A stretch of DNA of 64,000 nucleotides, taken from assembly GCA_021234155.1 (NCBI GenBank), contig JAJEKV010000002.1, positions 24,301,159-24,365,158 on the forward strand. The letters run 5' to 3'. Position 1 is the stretch's first letter. Every line of letters starts with the position of its first letter. Below the pieces are notes generated by a model that saw nothing but the letters and a program-made list of their open reading frames with translations, was not told the DNA's origin and made no database searches. Source of the DNA: Isoetes taiwanensis. Taxonomy: Eukaryota; Streptophyta; Lycopodiopsida; Isoetales; Isoetaceae. The translations under genes and the position numbers were made by a program. Shown here piece by piece: positions 56,418 to 64,000 of this stretch.

Positions 56418-57045
56418 TTATAGATGGAACGATGGTAATTTATATTTTGTTCCCTGCAGAATGGAACTGTTCCCTGTAGAATGGAGCCCAAGTTCTTCAC
56501 AACTGTGATTCAAACCATCGTTTCCCAATTTTGGTGCTGCATATGAGAAAACTGTAATAGGTACTTTATCATCATCCCCTGTTTCTGTTAAAATTGGCTC
56601 AAATATGTTGTCCAATCTGTCATAGTTTCCAACTTTTTCCTCTCTGTATGCAGAAGAAAGAACCATTTTGCATTCTTTGTTAAGTCCAGACTCTGCAATA
56701 TCATAAGCACTTACAAGTGCCAAAGCACCTCCAAGGCGATGTCCTGCAACAGTGATAGTAAGTTCTTCATCTTTGTATTTATCCATTAGTCTATGGATTT
56801 TCCATAGTAGCTGCGCCTTGGCACTGATTCTGTTAAATCTGCTGGAACCTTTTTTAGAAGTATAGATGATATAATCCCTTTCGAAACTTGATCTTACAGC
56901 CTGATGAAAATTTCCTTTTATCAATATTATCTAAAGACAGATTGTATCCTACCACTGTGTCTCTCAATACAATAACAATATCTCTTCTTCCTAAAGTTCC
57001 AATTTTATGCTCTGATGTAGACTCTGCTATAAAATTGAACAGCAA
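56418..57045 (-). pseudogene. Class 3 lipase (phospholipase A1-like) fragment
   Basis: Minus-strand frames read TLGRRDIVIVLRDTVVGY (about 56960-57000), then, after a shift, VRSSFERDYIIYTSK, LLWKIHRLMDKYKDEELTIT and VAGHRLGGALALVSAYDIAE, then VPITVFSYAAPKLGN. This is the DAD1/PLA1 class 3 lipase layout, whose enzymes cleave acyl chains from galacto- or phospholipids. The nucleophile elbow, normally GHSLGG, is GHRLGG, so the catalytic Ser is Arg. The downstream catalytic Asp and His are absent. The N-terminus is missing and at least one frameshift is present. It is antisense to the Helitron genes and probably captured. Confidence 0.8.
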
Positions 57046-57769
57046 ATGAATTTTATCATAGTTGGCCTATTTAGGCCATGAATTTGGAAGTTTTATGCCT
57101 AGCATTAATTCTAAGTCTTTACTTAAGCTTTTGAACGTGATGCTCCTCTTGACAAAATGGAGCTTTCATTTGCAAGGTATCCCAAATTTGATTCCATACC
57201 CGGCTACTCATGCCTCTATTTTTAAGCGTGCTCAAGGATGCTATGACCAGGTAATATGTCAATCTTCTCCATTCCTTTTGAAGGATTAGCCCTACTGATG
57301 ATATATTATTTTCCCTTGCAGTTCTGGCCCCATGTTATCCAGCATCTGAACCAACATTTGAGAACATTGGAATCAACCCAAACCACTTTTGAATTTGTGC
57401 CCATTAGCAGACACCAATGGTTGCACCTGTTGAAACGGGCGTATTCAGATTGGGGTAGACATTTGTTGTCCCACATAGCCACAAAACATTCGGTTTAATA
57501 TGATTTAAGATCATACAAGATCATTAATTTGATTTAATATGGTAAATGTCAAACTCCAAACCCACATCTCAAAAATGGCTTTACAACAGGAGGGAAAAAC
57601 TCCCTTTGCCCTTTCAAAAATGGCCTTAATGACTTGCAAGAAAAGGCCTTTTTGCCTTTTTCGGAAATGGCATAATCACAATCACAATCACGTAATTTGC
57701 CCTTTTTTAAAGGTGACCTTTTGACAAATGGCCTTTTAGACCTTTTCCTAGGTTTATAAATGACCTAGA
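57046..57769. other. Helitron interior between lipase fragment and Rep
   Basis: No protein recognised. 57570-57740 has repeated aaaaatggc/ccttt words and presumably includes the Rep promoter. Confidence 0.3.
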
Positions 57770-60467
57770 ATGACACATAGAAAAAACAAAGCTACAGTTA
57801 TTCAAGAAAGAAGGCTTGCAGCCATGAACGATGAAGAAAGAAGGCTTGGAACTTCGAGAGATAGGTACAGGAAGAAGCATGCCGCAGAGACAGCTCAAGA
57901 ACGTGAAATTCGATTGGAGAAACAAAGAGAGAATTACAAGAGAAGAAAGTTGCAACGTGATACTATGGAAATAGAAGAACATCGATTGCAAAGATTAGCA
58001 GTAAATGCACAACCAAAACGTGATAAAAGATGCCAAAGAGCTGCCACAGAAACTGTAGAGGAGAATCAACAAAGATTGGCCGAACTTGCCAGACATCGAC
58101 GTGAAAAGCGTGCTCGCGTTGCTGCAACAGAAACAAAAGAGGAACAACAACAAAGATTTGATGAACTCACACAATATCAACGTCAATTGAGAGCCCAGCC
58201 TTCTACATATAGAGTAGCAAGGACTATTGAAAACACACAGATCGAACGACACCATTGTGGGCCATTTAACAAGGAATGCATGCATTGTGGGGCATTAGCA
58301 TTCAAGGATGATGGTACAAACTGTTGTCACGATGGGCAAATCAAGTTGGAGCCTCTACAACCAATGCCCCATCTCATTCAGATGTTACTAAGCTGCCAAC
58401 ACCCAAAAGCCAATAATTTCTACCAGCACATCAGGACCTACAATAGTGCACTGGCCTTTGCTTCCTTTGGTGCACATATCGAGCAGTTCGAAGGCCATGG
58501 CCTGTACTGTTTCAAGATCCAAGGGCAAACTTATCATAGAGTAGGGCCAAATTTTACGATGATTCTCAAAGCTGCAACGCATTCCCGGCTTTATATTCGG
58601 ATGCCGACAACCATCTCCGCCCATGAAACACGAGTTCAAAACCCCCAGAATGCAAATTGTGACAGCCACCTCCTCAAAGAACTAGATGTTGAGCTGCGCA
58701 ATGATGATGCATGAGGTAGAAGATCAGGCACAACGTTCGGGCGAAGGTGTAATGGATATTAGGATGTACTTTAACACTGACCGGAGCCTAGACCATAAGA
58801 GGTACAAACCCACATACTCAAACGAAGTTGCAATTATATTTGTGGTTCAACACTTCAAAGAAGCAGGAAAATATAAGTATGCTTCAATTCTACAATTATC
58901 GGCTGGAAATAAGGAGCCCAACTTGCAATCCACTGCTTTGTGCAGGCAAGCTAACGCAACAATTCATTGTTGACATCTACTCGAGAGTGGAGGCAAACAA
59001 TTTGAACTGGATCAAGCAAAACCAAAGGAAGCTACGAGTTGAGCTGTATCAAGGCCTCATCGACTACGTAGACCATGAAGCAGAGCGAAGAGGCTTAAGA
59101 TCTGGCAAGCTGGTCATCCTGCCTTCTTCGTTCAATGGGAGCCCAAGAGCAATGCAACAAAACTACCAGGACTCAATGGCTTTGATACGAAGATTTGGCA
59201 AAGCAGACCTTTTGTGACATTTACCTGCAACTCAAATTGGATAGAGATTAGACACAACCTGCTCCATGGACAACAACCACATGATAGGCCCGACTTGATT
59301 GCACGCGTATATCACACAAAGCTTAAGGCGTTCTTCCACGACCTCTTTGATAATGATATCTTGGGCAAGGTGAAGACGCAGACGTACACGATAGAGTTTC
59401 AGAAGCGAGGGCTTCCACGTTGCCACCTCCTCATGATTCTCGAGCAAGAAGACAAAATTTGGGATAGCGATGCCATTGACAGCATCACGAGTGCTGAGGT
59501 CCCATGTCTAGAAAACCCCGATCTACGAGAGATTGTCATCAAGCATATGGTCCATGGACCATGTGGCCCACTCAACCCTAAAGCTCCTTGCATGGAAGTC
59601 AAGGAAGGAAGCTCGACAAAGGAATGCACAAAGGGATTTCCAAAACCATTTAATGAGCACACTAGAGTCAACACAAATGGCTATCCAGAGTATAGAAGAC
59701 GAGACACAGGCCACTTTATGAAGGGTGACACGCCTATTGACAATAGGTGGATAGTACCCCACAATCGATGGCTAACTCCACATATCAATGTGGAGCAATG
59801 TTTTAGTGTCGGCAGCGTCAAGTACATCTACAAGTATATCCACAAAGGGCATGATCGAGCATCTATAAAGGTCACTGTAGAGCCAACAGATGAACCCACA
59901 TCCACATTCAATTGGGACGAGATCAAGCAATACCTTGACACGAGATATGTATCTGCACCTGAAGCCATGTGGAGGCTATTCGGCTTCAAGATGCATGGCA
60001 ACTCTCATTCAATATATAGGCTACCTGTTCACCTGCCTAACAACCCAGCCATCTACTATCAAGAAGGCCACGAAAGAGAAGCCATCGAACGAGAGATGCA
60101 GAAACAAACAATGCTGTTAATATGGTTTGAGCTAAATAGGAACGACCCAAATGCACATCAGTACACTTATCCAGAGATCCCACAGTATTATAAGTTCACA
60201 CGCCAGTCTGGCTGGAAAAGCAGGAAGGGGAAATTCAAGCTTATCACACGGATGTACAATGTGAGCCCTAAGGACGGTGACCGCTACTACCTCCGTCTCC
60301 TGTTGCTACATATCAAGGGCGCTACCAGCTTCGAAGACATGCGCACTATTAATGGAAAACTATGTTCGACTTTCAAGGAAGCTGCCAAAGAGCTCGGCTT
60401 ACTGGAAGACGACGCCGAGTGGGAGAAAACGCTCGAAGACGCGAGCCTCTTCCAGGTGCCTGTGTAG
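57770..60467 (+). pseudogene. Helitron Rep (replication initiator) region, frameshifted
   Basis: 57770-58714 carries Arg/Glu-rich repeats (RLAAMNDEERRLGTSRDRYR type) and a Cys-rich motif (HHCGPFNKECMHCGALAF, NCCHDGQIKL) as in plant Helitron N-termini. Frames then shift near 58710 and 58890. 58880-59213 reads GKLTQQFIVDIYSRVEANNL and LPSSFNGSPRAMQQNYQDSM. A one-base loss in a T run near 59212 shifts to 59214-60467 (TFTCNSNWIEI). The Rep two-His motif, normally GLPHxH, is QKRGLPRCHLLMIL, so the first His is Arg. The two-Tyr motif SVKYIYKYIHKGHDRA is intact. The frame ends in TAG at 60465. Rep would nick and rejoin DNA during rolling-circle transposition, but this copy cannot. Confidence 0.9.
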
Positions 60468-61887
60468 CTATGCCAGACATTCGCATTCATTTGCCTATAC
60501 AATGACCCACAAGATCCAATGCAGCTATGGGAACTCTTTAAGGACAGCTTGACAGAAGACTACCAACAGAAGATGGCACAAGAACAGGCTTATAACCACG
60601 CACTAAAGGACATCGACGGCATCTTCCAGATGAGTAGCTGCACATGCCAGCAACTTGGACTGCCAGAACCACGGATAGACATTCTAGGCAATCTCCCAAA
60701 TGAACCCACCTTCGATGCAGAAAAGGAGTTGAAAGAAGGGCAAGAAAACTATGGAAAGCTCAACAAGGAGCAGAAACACATAGCCGACATTATCCTCGAT
60801 GCAATCAGCCAGCATCAAGCCCCATGTATCAATGTGGACGGCCCAGGAGGCACAGACAAGACATTCCTCTTCAATAGTTCTGATCAGCATACTAAGAGGA
60901 GGCGGCATGGGTGTTGTATCAATAGCTTGGACAAGCATTGCCAGCCTCCTCTTGAAGGGAGCACAAACAGTTCATTCGACGTTCAAGTTACCACTCAACC
61001 TCACACAAGAGGCAATCTCTGCACTACGTGCAACAAACCAACAAGCAGAGGTACTTAGAAAGGCAAGCATCATGGTATGGGACGAAATGGGGATGACACA
61101 TACGCAAGCACTCACTACCATCGACAAGGTTCTACGCGAGATACGCCAAGATGACAGGCCGTTTGGAGGAATGTTATTGCTCACCGATGGCGATTTTCGA
61201 CAACAATTGCCCGTGATCAAGCGTGCAACAAAGACAGCAATCATCTCGAAGTGTGTCAAGAGAAACCCGTTGTGGATTAATTTCAAAACCGACAAGCTGA
61301 AACAAAATATGCGGGTCGGAAAAGACGAGCAAATCTTCTCAAATTGGCTGCTACGACTCTGTAATGGGGAACGGATGAACAATGAGTCAGGACTCGATCG
61401 CGACTTGGTTAAGATACTCGAAGAATGCTTGGTAGAAGACGACTTGATTGACAGCATCTTCGGCAAGGAAATAACAGAGGCAAATGTGCACCTACTGTAT
61501 GACAAGGCCATCTTGACTCCAAAGAATGAAGACACGCTGAGAATCAACAATAAGATCCTTCTAAGCTTGAATGGACAACTCCATACGTACACGAGTATAG
61601 ATGCCATCATTGCAGAAGGCGAAGATGCTACAAGGGATTTCTCAATTGAGTTCATCAACCACCTGACTCCTTCTGGCATGCCACTGCATAAGTTACACAT
61701 CAAGTCATCCTACTCAGAAACATGAACCCAAAGGCCGGTTCTGCAATGGCACCCGCCTCCGTGTAATCAAAGCGCACCCAAGAATCATAGATTTAGAAAT
61801 AATCACTAGCACCTACAAAGGAACACGGGTCCTCATACCAAGGATAGTTTACAAAGAAATTCTACAGGATGAAATAGCCCCTTAGTT
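60468..61887 (+). pseudogene. Helitron Pif1-like helicase region, frameshifted
   Basis: After the TAG at 60465 the same frame continues (LCQTFAFICLYNDPQDPMQL, WELFKDSL), so Rep and helicase were one protein. Walker A is DGPGGTDKTFLF, with Asp for the conserved second-last Gly of GGTGKT. A shift near 60875 leads to VLISILRGGGMGVVSIAWTS. Walker B is IMVWDEMGM. DGDFRQQLPVI and KLKQNMRVG are the later Pif1 motifs. A shift near 61728 leads to CNGTRLRVIKAH and GTRVLIPRIVYKEIL, stopping at 61885-61887. The final helicase segment, which would contain the KSQGQT-type motif, is missing. Inactive. Confidence 0.9.
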
Positions 61888-62028
61888 TCTATAGATTTCT
61901 TACACTGTACTAATACCCAGCAGCACTGGGCACTATAACTATGTTTGAATATTTCTCTATTCCAATAATAAAAGCTTACTGCACACATTTCTTATTGCAA
62001 TAAAAACATTTACAAACTTCCAACGAAT

Positions 62029-62056
62029 GCCCATCAACGCTGGGCGCCGTTACTAG
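62029..62056 (+). other. Helitron 3' terminus (hairpin and CTAG)
   Basis: A 5-bp GC stem with a 7-nt loop, 7 nt, then CTAG, immediately followed by T. These are the defining Helitron 3' features. Confidence 0.8.
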
Positions 62057-62058
62057 TA

Positions 62059-63000
62059 TCCTATATTATAAGACCGTGGCGTCTGTCTATCCGCCCGATC
62101 GATGGTCGAGATTGTCCCAATGTCCCTCCGCCCTGATCTACGGTCCAGATTTGTCCTCTGTCCATCTGTCATGATGGACGCCCTAAATCGTGCCATGTGG
62201 CATAATCCTGGCTCAAAAGGCACGAAATTAAATGGTGAAACGGCTTTTAATGGGGGAGGAGAGGAACTAGACAGCAGGAAACTTAAATGTGTGGCTTCTG
62301 CAGGATGATTATGCCTGAGTTGGCAGCAGGCTTAAATAGGAGTAAAGATGAGGATGGAAAGACTCACATCACAGAAAGGATTGGAACATTTCAAAATCCA
62401 AGTACCATAAGCACTCTACAGTCTATTTGTAGCAGTGTGCACTGTGCAGCTACCAACGATCAGTGCCAGCAATAGAATCAAGGAGGTCTTTGTCCAACTC
62501 TAAGGTTTATTTGTAGTAAAATGCCAGCTCTTACCGTAGCAAGCAAGACAGTAAGCATTTATTGGCTGGCAGGATGACAAAGATACAAGAACATCTTCAC
62601 CTTTATCCCTTGGAGACAGGATTGCTATCTTGTGGTTCAACGGGGGCTCTCCACAGGACAATGGAGACAACAAAGATGCACATGGATATTGAAGTGACTT
62701 CAGATGCCTCTTCTGTGTATACGCATCATAAAAGTGGGCATGTCTTCTCTATTTCTCATGCGAAACAAAAACTGTTGTCAGAGCAATCTTCGTTTCAATA
62801 TCCTGCAAATTCATATACAACCAAGGTATTTAAGTACATCAGTATGATGATCGTATTTCTTTATCAAATTCTAACCCATGTGGTGAAAGAAAGTAGTAAA
62901 CCAATCATGATTTAGGGAAATGCTCATGTTTGTATTATCGTCATGCTTACATCATGAATGTTCTGGAAATATCTTGCTGATTAAATATTCCGACAGGCCC
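62059..63000 (+). mobile_element. Second Helitron-like element, 5' end
   Basis: Begins TCCTATATTATAAGACCGTG directly after an A (62058), then gtctgtctatccgccc and ccatgtggcataatcctggc, typical of plant Helitron 5' ends. It follows the first element's CTAG by two bases (T, A). Its 3' end was not found in the window. The interior holds exon-like pieces at 62281-62470 and 62562-62915. Confidence 0.5.
62281..62915 (+). pseudogene. Exon-like fragments, unknown gene
   Basis: 62311-62475 reads LAAGLNRSKDEDGKTHITER and NPSTISTLQSICSSVHCAAT up to a stop. After an acceptor-like ttggctggcag (ending near 62574) two frames stay open: TKIQEHLHLYPLETGLLSCG and DDKDTRTSSPLSLGDRIAIL. I cannot tell which, if either, is the original. 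Possibly a captured gene fragment within the second Helitron. Confidence 0.25.
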
Positions 63001-64000
63001 ATACTATGAAAACAACAAAGATGGCAATTTGCAGCATAAAGTTTGATGTTCAAGGTTATAATTTTACAAGCTATCCTCTAAATAATGTAAATGATATTTG
63101 TCTTATCATTTCTTCAAATAATACGAAAGCTTCCATCCCGTAATCATTTTGAGTATAGGCAGATTATAGAGGTACAAAGATGGCCAGATTTGCAATTTTA
63201 TTTTTTTATTTTTATGTATTGTGCTCTGAGGTTCGAAAGCACCGAAGTATATGTTTTTTGAATGATTTGTAGAATATGATAACTGAATTTGAAGTTTCAA
63301 AGACAAAATACAAGATCATATTCCATCTCCCATAAACTGCCGTACTTCTACCTGCCGATCTTCCAGGTTAGTGAAAAAAAATGATACATGTTCTGCATTT
63401 TAATTGTGGTTATTTATTTTTGTTAGAAGGCAAAAGATCAAAACTGATTGGCAGTTCATGTTTATGTTGCTAACGGGTCATACTATCGGTTATCACTGTA
63501 TATGGAGATCTGTAAGCCAGCATTCCTGGATTCTTCTCAATAGTACGCACATTATTTTTTTCTACAATATTTAGCTGTTTGTATTTTGCTGAATTAGAAT
63601 GTTATATCTTGCAAAACATATGCAGGAAAGAAGTAAGACTTAGGCCTCATAGTTTCATTTTGTATCTAAGGTCTGTTTAATCAGACATTTAGCAGAGGAC
63701 TGTAGATCTCTAGAATCCTTGCTGGTAAGAAGAGAGTGACATGTAGATACAAAACTGATCATCTTTATTCTTGTGAACTATTGAGCTTCAAAACATGTCT
63801 TTTATGGGCTTTGATGGAGATTCAATTTTCCAAAAAATGTCCTTGCCAAAACCACATTCTATGACAGATAAACATGTTTTTTATTAGAGCTTTTTACAGC
63901 ATAAGGGGGTTATCGCTCACTACTGTTTGTGAGCCAACCTCAAGTACATCTGTAATCTGTTTTTGTTTCTCTGTTATTGGTTGTGCAATAAGGGAATTAA
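63001..64000. other. Unassigned AT-rich DNA
   Basis: No gene, RNA or element end was recognised to the end of the window. Confidence 0.3.

Larger units (their letters stand above)
55427..62056 (+). mobile_element. Degenerate autonomous Helitron
   Basis: The 3' end is clear: stem GCCCA (62029-62033) with TGGGC (62041-62045), then gccgtta and CTAG (62053-62056) followed by T, as Helitrons require. Rep and helicase lie at 57770-61887. The 5' end is proposed at about 55427-55429 (TCTCTATCATAAAATTATAG), because the next 80 bp (gtctgtcttgaatggcgccc, gccacgtggcatcatctg) resemble the 5' end starting at 62059. If so, the element is about 6.6 kb and includes a captured lipase fragment. A second hairpin, CCCAGCAGCACTGGG (61916-61930) followed by cactataacta, may be an older end. 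Confidence 0.55.

Noticed and set aside
57707-58285. Minus-strand frames at 57707-57991 and 57995-58285
   Set aside because: They are shadows of the Arg/Glu-rich Helitron N-terminal region.
60972-61703. 243-residue minus-strand open frame
   Set aside because: It is antisense to the Pif1-like helicase, which has Walker B and later motifs on the plus strand.

Overview
The window looks like repeat-rich nuclear DNA of a land plant. It is AT-rich, with GT-AG introns, telo-box motifs, PLS-class pentatricopeptide repeat (PPR) fragments, a secreted GH17 glucanase, and plant-type copia, CACTA, hAT and Helitron remains. A gene-sparse, large-genome plant such as a fern, lycophyte or gymnosperm fits; the sequence alone does not fix the lineage.

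Only two genes look intact. One is a single-exon secreted GH17 endo-1,3-beta-glucanase (16286-17335, +) with a TATA box. The other is a two-exon mitochondrial ribosomal protein uL30 gene (44568-45076, -) that becomes visible only after splicing. Most other coding-like sequence is broken: a CACTA transposase remnant (164-3210), PPR fragments (about 3960-4650 and 13195-13545), an ATP-dependent PEP carboxykinase 3' fragment (10891-11350), carbohydrate-binding modules of a GH10 xylanase-type gene (about 21300-22760), a FCP1/HAD-like phosphatase fragment (36429-37020), and a class 3 lipase fragment (56418-57045).

27088-36369 is a copia retrotransposon on the minus strand. Its 5' LTR, primer-binding site, gag, protease linker, integrase and RT/RNase H can be traced. 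It is disrupted by a fragment of a Raf-like protein kinase gene (30864-32104, +), a palindrome of about 1.1 kb centred on a foldback element, and two hAT-type MITEs with 8-bp target duplications.

46192-47505 (-) encodes a rolling-circle-type HUH endonuclease-like protein (HLH and YCMK motifs) split by one in-frame TAG. It resembles what I know of the recently described Replitron group and is the most novel candidate here. A near-perfect 44-bp miRNA-like hairpin lies just beyond it (47783-47886).

53431-55782 is a tandem duplication of about 1.17 kb, itself built of about 245-bp repeats. The two copies differ mainly at CAG/CTG sites, a pattern that suggests consensus error at methylated CHG sites rather than evolution. 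From about 55427 to 62056 a degenerate autonomous Helitron (Rep plus Pif1-like helicase, with a captured lipase fragment) can be traced to a hairpin-CTAG end. Two bases later, at 62059, a second Helitron-like 5' end begins. The remaining stretches are mostly decayed repeat and intergenic DNA in which I recognise no gene.
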